Below, piece after piece: positions 25,697 to 39,100 of a stretch of DNA of 64,000 bases; within the stretch, counting starts at the first letter, position 1; the number at the start of each line of letters is the position of its first letter. Where the stretch lies: positions 3,820,588 through 3,884,587 of the forward strand of contig OZ024785.1 in the NCBI GenBank assembly GCA_964017065.1, read 5' to 3'. Made by a program: the position numbers and the translations under genes. Under the pieces are notes generated by a model that had not been told where the DNA came from, made no database searches, and saw nothing but the letters and a program-made list of their open reading frames with translations. The stretch is from Haliclona indistincta. Lineage: Eukaryota > Porifera > Demospongiae > Haplosclerida > Chalinidae.

Positions 25697-27175
25697 CTGA
25701 AACAAGAGGCTAGATGAGTCTCAACAATCCGAATAACAACAAAAACAATACTTATTTTAGGCATTCCCTCTTCCGCTATGTATGGTAGATTGTAGACTGT
25801 AGATTTTACTATTTTCGTGGACGATAATATATTTCGCTATGAATGTAATTATTGTGTGGCTGCTGTCATGGTAACTGCTTACAATGCTTTACAGAAGCAC
25901 AGAAATAGCAAGAAAATGGTGATACGTATATGTAATAGAAGTAAATTTGGTAAATGTAATAGAAGTAAACGTAGCACTGAGGGTTAGGCCCAATATTGGG
26001 ATAGCCAGGAAAAACTAGTGACTATTCAGTTGTGGAAGGTGTATGTCGACAGTTTGGACAGGGCAGTAAATAAAATGAGCATGGTATGTGACTTTGCTGG
26101 AATCAGTACAGCTTGTATCAGAGGGAACTGCTGGACTGCACCCATATTATGATAGTCAATCTTTGGTCAACTTTTCGAAGCAAATTCCAGTAACTGTGCG
26201 TATTTACCAGTATTTACAGTGCCTTTTGTGAAATAGGATTGAAAGGTAATGAATTTGTTAGTTTCGTTGTTTGTCCATCTTGCCAGTCAGTATATGAATA
26301 TGACAACTGTTTTGAAATGGTTGATGGAAAAGAGGTTGAAAGGCATGATTAATATTCATAATTTTTATAGTCAAAGTCCTAATAGTAGATTTACTTCAAC
26401 TTGAGCAATTTTATCATGAAAACCATGTGCTTGCAAGAGTAAACTGCAGGACTGGTCTAAAGTTGTGTAGACATCTCGAGAAAAGTCTATCTAAGCGTTC
26501 ACTCAGCTCACGTGTTCATGGTCACGCCCACGTATTCATGGTCATGAACCACTTGGCACACCTTGAGGTCAGCACTCTGGTTTAGCAGTGGGCCAGTGGA
26601 GTTTCAATAGCAAGCAGGTTGGCTTTAGCTCCAAAGCTCCTTCTGCAAACCATAACTAAGGAGCTACCCATGTATTCATTCATTCTGTCTATCGAGCTGC
26701 AGAGATAAGCGACCACTTCTACGCGCTGGTAAGGGTACGAGCTAGAGGCTAGGTTATGAGCATGACAAGTTCGACAATGGCTTGAAAGGTGACTCGTGGA
26801 TTTTACTAGTAAAGTGCTTTCGTTCTTGAGTTATGGCTGGCTCACATTGACTGACGACCATCTTGGACCTCTTTGACTACAAAAGCGCCCATAGTTGACT
26901 ACCTAGGTACTTGTAGATGCTGCAGGACAGCCCTGAGGGTGCGTGGACATTTCAAGAAAGAGCCTACACTATTACGCGAGGACCGAGGCGAGGACACTAC
27001 GCACGTTTTTATGGACACGCCCACACGACACGCCTAGAAAGTGCAGTGGTCATGTCTTTATCTGAAATGCACACGTGACTATAATCATGTTATCAGATCT
27101 ACTGGTTGCTAGCTCCACTATCTCCGGCCTATAAGGTTAGCTTAGCTAAGCTTAAACCGCCTGTATCATGTCAAC
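25697..27175. other. Intergenic stretch between G and H, mostly a dispersed repeat
   Basis: No coding exon recognised. 26500-26990 is shared, inverted and with its two halves in the opposite order, with 32755-33200. Gene H's start follows at 27176. Confidence 0.55.
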
Positions 27176-30100
27176 ATGGCTGGCTGGCCTGCTTGTACGC
27201 TACTGCCGGTGCTGCTTCTACTACTGATTTCAGTATACTGCAGCGTTCGTATGTGTCACCATTAAGTTTGTGCTAGATGGATTATGTATATTTATTATGT
27301 AGGTACAGTCGTAGAGGGTCCGGTGTCAGTAAGTGTACTGGTTGGAGAGAATGCTCTGTTCCACTGTAATGGTAGCGGTATCGCTATATTATGGCGAGTG
27401 GACGAACTACAAGAAAAGGAAGCATCTATCAGTCGACGAGGGATTTCTTCAGTTCTAGTACCATCATCAGGCACAGTACAGTCCACTCTCACTGTACCAG
27501 CAACACTAGAGAACAATGGCACTACTGTGTACTGTATTCTCTATCCTGGTTCGGTAACTAGCAACAATGCTACATTGACTGTTCTTCCTGGTAAGCTATG
27601 TATAGTATGTTGCTGATTATAATCTGACTGGCCAGCCCACTGAAGGGCCTGGCCATTTTGCAAGAACATCAAACCAATCAGATCGCAGTAGTTATAACCC
27701 TCGCGCATGCGCTGAGAGTTAATAATAATTAGACAGTGCATCAGAGGATCTACGCAATTTAGAAGCCCGAGAGTCATTGCTATCTTAATCTAGTGTCTGA
27801 GCGTAGCGAGGATGCTCTGGCAACGGTATGAGGGCTTCTAAATCATGTAGATCCAATGGACTGTTCAACTGGCTTAGGCTACGCTGACCAGGAGCCCATA
27901 CAAACAAGGGAGCATGTAACTTTGAATACTACCCCGTATAATGGTGAAATCCAAAGATGGCGGTCGTGTTATTTTTATTAACATCCATATAATGGATTAT
28001 TGTGACGTATGCATGCTAGTACACACCTCTAATAATAAATTAACCTAGTAGCCCTGGGCGCGTGGCATAGAAGACGTTCTGATCGGTGAAACGCCAGCAA
28101 GCGATGGAGCAGGCGAAGTCGTCTTTTGTTTCGCCACACAGCTCTTCAAGATATTCTTCATCTAGAAGGCTGAGACCCATAAATGCTAAAGAGAAGACGC
28201 CACAACGCTTACAGCTTGGCTGTGGTGTGCTGCAACCTTCTGTCTGATCATAATCAGTCTCAGCAGTACTCTCCGTTTGTATACTAGTGGTAACTATGGT
28301 ACCGCATTCACCACAGATGCTAGCTTAACCATGTGCGCTCGCCAGCATAGAATTTATTGAAGGCGCAGTTGAAATACTTCTTATATGGATTATAGTTCTT
28401 ATATAGCGACTGTTATTTTTAGAACACCCACCATCATTCTTTGGATTTTGCCGTTTATGGAGTTACATGCTCCCTTGTTTAGTCGATGCGCTCCTGGCTG
28501 ACATTATTTGCTGACACACCCAGTAATTATCAGACTTCAAGTGTGGTCAACACTTTTGGCTTATTGCATAACTTGACCTCATGTTAAAAAACCAGATAGC
28601 TATACTTCAATGTGTTGTCGTACTGATGTGCATGCAAGTGTCACCCTTATCCACTGAAAATGAGTGGTCCAATATAGAATCTTTTTGTCTCCAAGCTTTG
28701 GACAATCGTAATAAGTCATTGCTTCTTGTTGTTGCAGGTATTGGTCCAGTTGTCAATTTGAGGTTCACTGATACATTCAGTGCTGTACTGTGGGATCCTC
28801 CAGCAACTGCTGGTGTACTCAGTGGTCTCTCCTATATAGTGATTGTGACGAACAACAACACTGGTCAAGTGATTGTCAACACCACTACAACCAACACCAT
28901 CTATCCACTACCAGTTCTCAAGCTGTGTCAGTACTACACAGCTAATGTGACAGCGTTCTTATCTCAGCATTGTAGCGAGAGTGCAATTACTGGACAGAAA
29001 ACACCAGGAGGTAAATATAATAGGAGTGACTCATTTTTGGGTTTATGATATCATTCGCTAGATTACTATAAGATTGTGAGTGTTTCACAAATTGTGGTAG
29101 TCACCAGTTCTGCTCTAGCTGCTGTAACTTTCACTGTTAATATAGATATGGTAAGCATAACAATTTTAATTATTAATTTTATTGGTTAATTGTTGTTCTG
29201 TAGCATAGTCCCCAAGTTTGCCCAGGGCAAAGTCTGTTGTCTGTTACATATCCATTATCAAACATTGACAACAAAGAAACACATGATGAACTGCCTCTAG
29301 CGTATGGTGGTGAAGTGAACTACACAGCCATTGTTGAAAGTGGATATCATTGTGCAGCTGATATTAAGATCATTGCTGATAACAAAGTAGTTGATGTAAG
29401 GACAGTTCTATTCAGTAAGTCATGACTAGTTGATGTTGTGTTTAATCTGGTCATACTGTGACAGGTTCCTATAATGTTCAAGACTGTAATGTATCCAGTG
29501 ACCAGCACACTAGCTCCATACTAGTGGAGTGTACATTTGCCATCAATTCAACAGCACCAGGGATTGTAGTGATTCAAGATGACCAGAGTCAATATACCAT
29601 CAACAAGACACTGCAGAGACTGCTGCAGGATAGTGATAAAGGATCTGTCAACATTACTGGTCTATCAGCAGGAGAGTATAGTGTGAGAGTGTATGACAAC
29701 AGTCCAGCTACTGACTGCACTAGTGCTGCATATCAGCATTCTCAATTAATACAAATTATGGGACTACCTTCATCTACTCTATCACCACCTGTTGTTAATA
29801 TTGCAGGTACATTCAGTGTTTGATTTAGAGTGCCTTGAGACTTTCCCTCCTAGCTTAATCCTGTGTGAAACTTGCATGCCTGTGTGGTTAACAATTGTTA
29901 ACGTTTATACAATCTCAATCTTCTATGCAATCTTCTAGCTTAATAACTTGCCTGTGTGCAGTTGTGTGGTTATTTAGTATTTATACTATCTCCTCTAGAA
30001 AAATCCCTTGCTGTGAGCATGTCAGAACATACATGTACCACTGTATACAACAGTGTCTCTCCTACCACAACGGCTGTTGTAACTGCTGATACAGGTATGT

Positions 30101-33100
30101 ATGGTACTGTCAGATTATGTGAGGAGTTTAAGTACATGTAATTCCTTACAGCTATGCTAACCACTCCCACCATCATTGGTATTGCTGCTTTCATCATCAT
30201 CATGATCATTACTATATCAATTATTGTCATCATTTGTTTCATGGTACGAAAACGCAAGAAGACTAAGCTAGGTAATGATTGATCTTTTAGATTCATCATA
30301 CTTTAGGGCTTTTTAACTCTTAGCTCCTTTAGAGACATTGCATGAGCAAAAGACTGAGAACAAGTTAGTTATATCATAGTGACAGGTACATGATGTTAAT
30401 TGTCTCTTTCTGTAGTTATATCGACAGGAATGAGTTCACAGTAAGTGTTGTATCATTGTTCAATTCGCCTTTATCCCTTATCATATCATATGCCTAACTT
30501 GAAAATGCATAGTATTGATAGCATTGTCATGATTATTATTATGCTTATCACTACATGTTGTGTATATTTTCTCAGCTTGATGGAGCAGTAGTGTCTACCA
30601 CATCACTTACTATTGCATCAGACAGTACCTTATGTATTCATGATCCAACTTATATGGAAGCAAGGAGTGATTACCTATCTACCAGGAAGGAACCAACTGT
30701 GAGTAGTGCTAACAACAGCAATCTGTCTAATACAATAAGCACATTATCATGCCTCTTGGGAATATTCACAGTAGCTTTTGACATACTGTGCACGACCAAA
30801 CTTAAAATAACAAGTAATAAAAACATTTTAACCAAAATGCAAGAGATTTAGGGTTGGTACATTTGTCGAAAAAGAATGGAAACAAGATTTTGAAATGAAA
30901 AGGATTGTAACAATAGCAGTGTAATGCTACCTCCCTATTAAATTAACCACAACTATCGAAAGCAGTTAATTTAGGGAGGTAGCATTACACTGCTATTGTT
31001 ACAATCCTTTTCATTTCAAAATCTTGTTTCCATTCTTTTTCGACAAATGTACCAACCCTAAATCTCTTGCATTTTGGTTAAAATGTTTTTATTACTTGTT
31101 TCTTTTCTTTTTTTTATTAATGACTTAGTTGGCACTTATGCTAGTACAGTGTAAAGAGCCTCTTGAACTATTTCAGCCGAGACCGGGGCCGTACGACGGT
31201 AGTGCACTGGCGATCGCGGATCGTCTTAGTACACTGCCGCATGCATGCAGCAGCAACACGTACCATGCAACATTAGCTTTGCTTAATCTAGCATTCTTAC
31301 AAGCCTGAACATACAAATCCAGTGTAACAGTGAAGATTTGCACGTTGTCTGCTGTGAACAACACTGCTAGTGGCAGCAGCACTCGCCTTCCAAGGAATTT
31401 GTACTAAGGTGCGCTTGTATTAGAATAATTACATACACGGGCGTGCGCGAGTAGGCGTAACCTAGTAACGGAGTTCAAACAGAATGATGGAATGGAGTCT
31501 GTTATGGACCAAAAATCGCTGTTTTCTTGGAAATACTCGCTTCTGTTAGTGTTTTAGGCTTAAATAGATATCAGGTGCACTGCTCCCAACGACTAGTGTA
31601 GTTGCTGTGTAGGTTTTGTTTTGAATAGCTCACTCGCCACGGCGGTAGGCTGGCTGGAGAAGAAGAAGAAGAAGAAGAAGAAAGAAGATGAACAAACGGG
31701 TGACCACGTGAACTCTGGTTTACCACCTTAGACCTGGTTTCTTTTGCTTCTGAAGGTCTCTTTATAATCACACAAATCGTGCAAAGAGCGTAAGAACGTT
31801 AGATTAGCTTGAAACGCCCGTATGGCGAAGATATGGCAGTGCCGTACTTAGTGCCTCCAGACGAGACGCCATCTTGTCATGCCCATAGCAACTTGCCTTA
31901 TAGTCTTTATTAGTAGACTCATTGTAAGCGCTTACCTCTTAGGATAGCCCCTAGGTAGTTAAAATACCCCTGATGTCGTCAACAGCCTAGATATACGTGA
32001 TTTATTGCGTTTAGCCTAAGTGTAGCCGCCATCTTATTTTCCGCCCAACCCTAAATATGCCACGTCTACCGCGTGGCATAATTATGTATGATGTAGGTAG
32101 CCTGATTAGGAATTGTGTGCTTCTTCACTCAAGTTCATTAATTAAATACAAATTATGCACCTGGAGAGCAATGCACAGATGACGTTTTTTTCTGTAGGCA
32201 TGTGGTTAATGTATGACCCTCTCTTTGGTGATAGTAGAGTAGATAGAATGTGTAGTATAATATTTGCAGTAGATATGTCTTATGCTGTAAATCAATCCCA
32301 GTTTCAGCATCCACACTAAGACACTAATTCCAATCTGATTTGATCCAGAATGGCATGAATTAAGGTGGCGTTTCTGCTATATTATATAGCACTAACTAGA
32401 AAAGCCAATGGTACATATATGCATTGGTATCAGATCTTTGTTGCTATCTTGCTATCTATCTGTATTGTTTGTCTGCCTGCCTGTAAGACATACACTATGT
32501 CTTAGCGCCACACTGCTTTTACAGCGTGGTCACACTATAAATTGATCCACTGTAAGTCAAACCAGAGCGGTGAGATTAAATAGGAGATGCATTCACACTG
32601 TATGCAAACCCAGGAATTGATCTGAGCAAGCCACACCTATAATTTAGGCCAAGAAACATCAAATTGTGTGAAATTTCAAATAAATCCAGTATCCGGTTGA
32701 ACTACTTGTTAAAAAGATTTCACAAAACCCTCGGCGTGTTGCACATTGTAGAGTTAGCTCCTTAGATATGGTTTGCAGAAGGATCTTTGCAGCTAAAGCC
32801 AACCTGCTTGCTATTGAAACTGCACTGCTAACGAGAAGACAGCAAAGTGCTGACCACAAGGACAAGGTGTGTCAAGTGGGCGTGACCGTGAACACTGAGA
32901 AGGTAGCCATTGCTCTTGGCTTTTTCTTGAGATATACGCACCCCCAGAGATGTCCTGCAGTTTAGATCGAATCTACAAGTACTTAGGTAGTCAACTATGG
33001 GCGCTTTTGTCGTCAGAGAGGTCAAAGACGGCCGTCAAGGTGAGCCAGCCATAACTCGAGAACGAAAGCACTTTAACAAAATCCACGAGTCACATTGCAA

Positions 33101-36100
33101 GCCATTGTCATGCTAAGCCTGTTTATACCTTTACCGAGTTTCAGAAGTGAGCGATGGTCTCTGCAGCTCGATGGACAGAACGAATGAACGAACGACAAAC
33201 TAAGTACCGTAACCCTCGCGCATGCGCCGAGGGTTAACTACCATCGTGTTGTTACTCTTAATTAATTCTGCCTCAATAATGTCAACATTCCTAAAACCTT
33301 AAATTAACACTATTTTGGTAGCGATGGGTATGATATGAGTATATATGTTCCGTGCTTTTTGGCAACTTGCGCAATTTCGAAACTGCGTTGCGCAAATTGG
33401 CGATTGCCAATTTGCCCGGTCAGTTTCGAAACTGCGCATCTCTTGCGCAATTTTGAAACTGCACGTACACGATCACTTGGTGCTGTGTAAACATTGCTCT
33501 ATACTTGTTGTGTGTGTGCAGCTGCTACTTTGGTGGCTTGTATATTACAGAATGTGAGTTGATGTACTGTATACTGTTATTCATCAAAGAATAAGTGCAC
33601 TGCTGGTTGAGTGAGTCTATGAATTATAATAGCATCCAATAACTTCTTCCTCTCGTGTGTCAGGATTCTTTTTAAGAGGGCAGTTATAACAGCCTGCAAT
33701 TATAAATAAAATCAAGTCAGCTAGCTGTACCATTTGTACCTGAGGAAATAGAACATCATGGGCTAGTCTAAAAAATCATCATCACTGTACTGGACTCCTG
33801 TACTACTGCATATGTCCTCCAGTTATCCATTTGAATAAGTATGTGCTACAGTTTAGCACATGGACAATACGAGTTCCCTTTTCCTTCCATATTGCTTTGC
33901 TAGTACTCGGTGTGGCATTTGCTTCAGCACTGTCACCATCAGCGTCACTAGTAGAACCTGAGAACTTCGCTCGACAATACTGTTCGAAGCGATCACGGTG
34001 TGTGTTGATGCTGGCATCCATGACCTTCGCACGCCACGTGTTTAGTAGGTTTGAAGGTGTGTTTGCTGCTTGCAACCATAGCTGCAATAATGTAGACGGC
34101 CATTTCTAATTTGAGCAGAAATTGTCGTTGCGCAGTTTCGAAATCGCGCACACAGTTTCGAAACTGGCACGCAAATTGGCAACCACCAATTTGCGCAACG
34201 CAGTTTCGAAATTGCGCAAGTTGCCAAAAAGCGCGGAACATATATATATGTGTAGGATGGATGACCCAATCATAAGTAATCATGGCAAATCATAGCTGCA
34301 CAGTATAGTTTAGTTTATACATTAACAATTTTTACAATGTATACGTTCTCAGGAACCAGTTTATGCTGATCTTCCTCACTCTACTATTGGTCGACCAGCT
34401 CCTCCTCCACCAGTTGAACAAACTGACAACACTGTGAATACACAGTCTAATGTTAGTCTATACTGCTATGTTTTCTTATAGTGTTTTCACAGTCTTGTAT
34501 GTTTTCAATGCAGGAGTTACAAGTACAGCACTGTACTATTGGTCGACCAACTCCTCCTCTACCAGTTGAACAAACTGACAACACTGTGACTACACAGTCT
34601 AAGGTTAGTCTATACTGTCATGTTTTATAGTGTGTTCACAATCTTGTATGTTTCAATGCTCAATGCAGGAGTTACATTATGCTCAAGTTCAGCACTGTAC
34701 TACTGGTCGACCAACTCCTCCTCTACCTGTTGAACCAGTACTATATGCTGCTGTCAAAAAACCACAAACTGACAACACTGTTATGGCACGGACTGAGGCC
34801 AATACTGAACCAGTACAGGTCTGTTAACTACATGTAGCGTTATCACCAATTCAGCATAATACATGTAGTAATGTCCTTTGATCATAAATACTCCAGACTA
34901 ACATAGTATTTCCTATATCATTTACGCAGTCTAAGTAATTATTAATTCTTATTATCTGACTTAATGCACACTTGATTTTTACAGTATGGAGACAATTGCG
35001 ACAATAAGCATCCTTTGGTCTGTGAAGGATCTGCCTCATCCTTCATAGGGCATCCTTACCACTCAGCCAGTGCACTTAGTGGTGATCATGTTGATATGCC
35101 TACTATGGCTAGTGAGTCGACTGGAAATGATAAAACAGTGTTTCTACAATCAACACCTTACCGCCCTGACAACACAAAGTGTGCTGATGCTGGCTTACTC
35201 TATTCTGACACAGAAGGTGAGCGCAATAGAGCCTATTGATATGAATACTCACCATTACTCAGGGATAGTACCACTCACAATGCTTCCCATTGTGTTAATT
35301 TGTACTACGACATGGTAGTATGTTAGACAGCTGTTTCTATAATGATCACATGATAGTAATTGTACACTATAGAATGAGCAGAACAAGAACATAATAAAAT
35401 ATTATGTATTGTAACTGTTTTCGGGTCCAAAGAGAAGAGATTTCTGGGAAAGCGAATCTCGAATTGGGTGAGCCTTTAGCAATGGCTATCAGCGGCTGTA
35501 CAAAGAGAGAACTATGGCTCCATCATGGGCTCTATTTTTTAATTATTGCTTTGCATTGCTTAATTCACTTTAACTAAACCATTATTGGGGCGAGCCTGAG
35601 CGAGCCCCACATGGATTGAATGACGTCCCCCGTGAGCTATGTATCTATGTATGCGTACGTCATTCTGTAAATGCCCCCGCGCTCTATTTCATTGGACTTT
35701 TGAATTTACATTCATACCACGTGTATTGGGTTGCTAAGCCAGATACTATTCTTTGTTGCTAAGCGTACTGTTTAACAAAGAGCGTGAATATGGCATCCAA
35801 GAAGGAAGAGCAACTGCTAAAAAGAAGAATACGTGAAAGAGCTTGCCGAGCTGCTGAAACTGCGGAAGAAAAAGAGCTGCGATTGAGTAAGCGAAGAGCT
35901 CGTGATAAGGCACTTCGTGCTGAGCGTACTGCTCAACAAAGAGAAGAAGAACTACAACAGCTGAGACATCAACAGCATGAGTTACGTACTGCTGAGACCG
36001 ATGAACGTAGAAAGAATAGGCTAAAGCGCATGAGGGGCCATGAACATGAACGACGTGCTGCTGAGACTAGTGAGCAAAGAGAAGACAGGCTACAGTGTAC

Positions 36101-39100
36101 GAGAGGCCAATGTCAAGAACGACGCTAGACAGTTATAATCATGAGATGCGGAACTGCTTGCTGCTGTTTTATACTTCACGTACAAGATACTCACTTGCCA
36201 AAAGCTACAAGCATTGTATCAAACCACTTAGTTATCAAACTATGACTAGAGATAATCTGCAATGCACTCGCTCAGGCTCGCCCCACATTGTCCATGTACA
36301 ATGTACATGTACAGATGATTAAACAGTAAACAGTACGCTTAGCAACAGAGAATATTATCTGGCTTAACAACCCAATACACGTGGTACAAATGTATATTCA
36401 AAAGTCCAATGAAATAGAACGTGGGGGTATTTACAGAATGACGTACGCATACATTGATATATTGATATGTTCTGCGCAAACCGTGGATCGGGACCATCCA
36501 TGGATTGTCTTGCGCAAACCGTGGATCATGGCCTATAGCTGCCACACAGCAATGAGCATGCTATGCATCAAGTTCTCTCCAGTGCAGCATGCAAACCTGA
36601 CTGCCCCACAGCATGCATGTTTATATACCACAGCACAACTTGTCATTACTAATAGCTATAACAATTCACTGGGCTTGATCATTGTTCACAATGTGCTCAA
36701 AAAGAACATTTAGGGATGGCTTTTTATCCTCAAACATAGGAAAAGGTGTCAGCGTTTTTAGTTCAAAGCATTGTAGTAAGTGTGTGCGCATCAAGTTCTG
36801 ATCAAAGTTGTAGATGCCCGGATTGTAGCCATGTAGAATTCTGGTGGCATAAGCAATAGCAAACAGTCCACAGTCTGAATGGCCAACTTGTTCTTGCACA
36901 CCATTGCCATCATCGACTACAGGTCTTCCTAGTCGCGTGGCAAACTGTGCGCTTGCGCTTCATAGCGGCTGCCAAAAGGTACAATCCATGCGCAAACCGC
37001 GGATAGGCGGCCTATCCACGCTTTGCGCATGACAATCCATGGATGGTCCTGATCCATGGCTTGCGCAGAACAGATACATTGATACATAGCTCGCAGGGGA
37101 CGTCATTCGATCCATATGGGGCTCGCTCAGGCTCGTCCCAATTACGCTTCGGTGGGCGGAGCTATGAGGCATACAGTAATTGTGCGCGTCTGTCTGTATG
37201 TATGTCTGTCCGCTCTAGTTCTGAAAGATGGCAAAGAATCAGCTGGTGGTAAGTGCAATATCGACATGTTAAAGCTCAAACTTGATGGTCTTAGATTTTT
37301 TAATTAAAGCTTTGTTCGTGAGTTATGGTGTGATTTGCTTACTTTGTTTACCATTTCTGGCGAACTAGACTTCTCTGAAGTCGAATATGTCCATGGTTAA
37401 CTGGCTAGCAGATTGTAGGTTTGATCTGGACTACAGAATAGCTTGGCGGGTCCGGATAAAATTCAGCAAAAACCATAAAAGCTGCTACAAGGTTCAAAGG
37501 TTCATATTAGGCAGAGACCCAGAGGGTATAACCATGCATGCACAAAATAAACAATTTGGTGGACAAACAATACAATATTAGTTCAGGTATATCCTCTTGA
37601 AGCAGGAAGAGACTCCAACTGGCCAAACGGAGAACTTTGGCCTTAATGCTTGTCTCCTATCCAAAGTTGTCCTCCCGATCGCTGCCTACAAGAGAAACAC
37701 CCCGAGTACAAGGGGGAGGAAGGAAGAGCGGAGCCTTGTCTTTATCGAGAAACCCCATGGAGAAAGATATCAAAGTCCGCCATTGAATCCGTCCTTCACG
37801 ACGCACACAAGAGACACATTACACATACAAAAGAACAAACAAACGACGACAGACACAGAAACCCTGAACCGAGACACTAGGTGAGAAGTTCAGCAGGTGA
37901 CTGTCGGCAATACGTCCCAAGGAGGCTACCCATCTCACCATGTATGATAGGAAGACCGAGTATAGGGTATGATTCCTAACATCCACGTGGACGCATCTAG
38001 CGGCCACCAGCCGGGATTTCCCATCCGTGTGCCACTCCAAGGTAGAGGTCAGTCTGAGTTGTTACACACGTCAGCTGAGCCAAAATGACAGCGTAGTACT
38101 TCCACTGGACAAAGGAGTCTTAGTTGAAGACGCAAGAACTACGATATCCGAAGACCAGGTCGTCAAGCTCAGCTCCTTGAAGCAGCGTTCTCCTTGAAGC
38201 AGCGCTCGCTTGTAACGCATGGCTTGTGCACGCCATGGCTTGTGTACAAGCATGGCTTGTGCACGCCCAGCTAATTAGTAACATACTAGTACTATTGGCT
38301 TCTGTTATACTTTATAAATCTGTTATAATCATCATCTGCTGATGGATTAGCTGTAGTTGCTGTGTGCTGTCAAAGCATGTCCAGTGTGCAGTATGCGCCG
38401 AGGCATCTGCACTATGGGTGCTTGCAGTTTGATTCCTTTTTCACAATCATATTACTACCATTGTAACTGTAGTTATTCTGTTGCACTATTATAGTGTTAG
38501 TGTGGTGTATTAACTTATGATTCCAATTCTTTATCTTCAGATGCCGATGGTCAGGTATCATGGTCAGCTAACCCATCAATGGATGTGACCAGTAATCACT
38601 GTAAGCTGTACTAGTGTATTGCATGTGCTACCATTACTCTCTCACACTTTCTCTCAGCGCCAAATCAATATGTTATGCCTTCTGCTACTGTTAGTGCCAA
38701 TACTACTCATGTTGTGGATAGAGGTGGTGGTTTACAGTCTGCTAATGGAGATAGCCAGACTAGATCAGTGCAACAATTCCAATGTCAATTAGACGCTAGT
38801 AATGATGATATAGTTGAAGAATTGTGCCCGTCAGAAGATGAAGAAACTTTGTTGTATGCAGCAAGTGAGCAAAATTTACCCTGGATGGAGATTTACTCAG
38901 GAATGGAGCAGAATGACGGTGGCTCAGTAAAGCAAGCACAATTGCTGATCACTGCGGTACGCTGTATCTTAGTTATCATTGATTCATGTTGTGATTATTA
39001 TTACTCAATATATAGGAAAAACCAGCTGAGATAAATAATGAAGAACATGAAGTTGTATTTGGATGGACCAAACCAGAAGATGAGGAAGATATGGTACGTG

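Larger units (their letters stand above)
35585..37141. mobile_element. TIR DNA transposon with STPR gene and C48-like peptidase remnant, TTA target duplication
   Basis: The left end (TTGGGGCGAGCCTGAGCGAG at 35585) and the right end (its near complement, ending 37141) form about 65-bp terminal inverted repeats. TTA flanks both sides (35582-35584 and 37142-37144), consistent with a 3-bp target duplication such as PIF/Harbinger makes. A second inverted pair lies inside (35677-35785 with 36321-36450), and a further inverted copy of the terminal motif is at 36265-36287, so it looks like a nested or rearranged element. Two coding pieces are inside. No transposase is seen, so it is probably non-autonomous. 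It lies in an intron of gene H. Confidence 0.75.

Noticed and set aside
30699..30851. Extension of the gene H exon to the stop at 30851
   Set aside because: The extension runs into the foldback element, and a good donor at 30699 links in phase to tail exons from 34353.
33803..34283. Overlapping open frames within the TIR element at 33341-34250
   Set aside because: Open on both strands because of palindromic, GC-rich subrepeats. No domain or motif.
37597..37884. Open frame of 95 codons with many Thr and Arg
   Set aside because: Low complexity, overlapping open frames in two registers, inside repeat debris.
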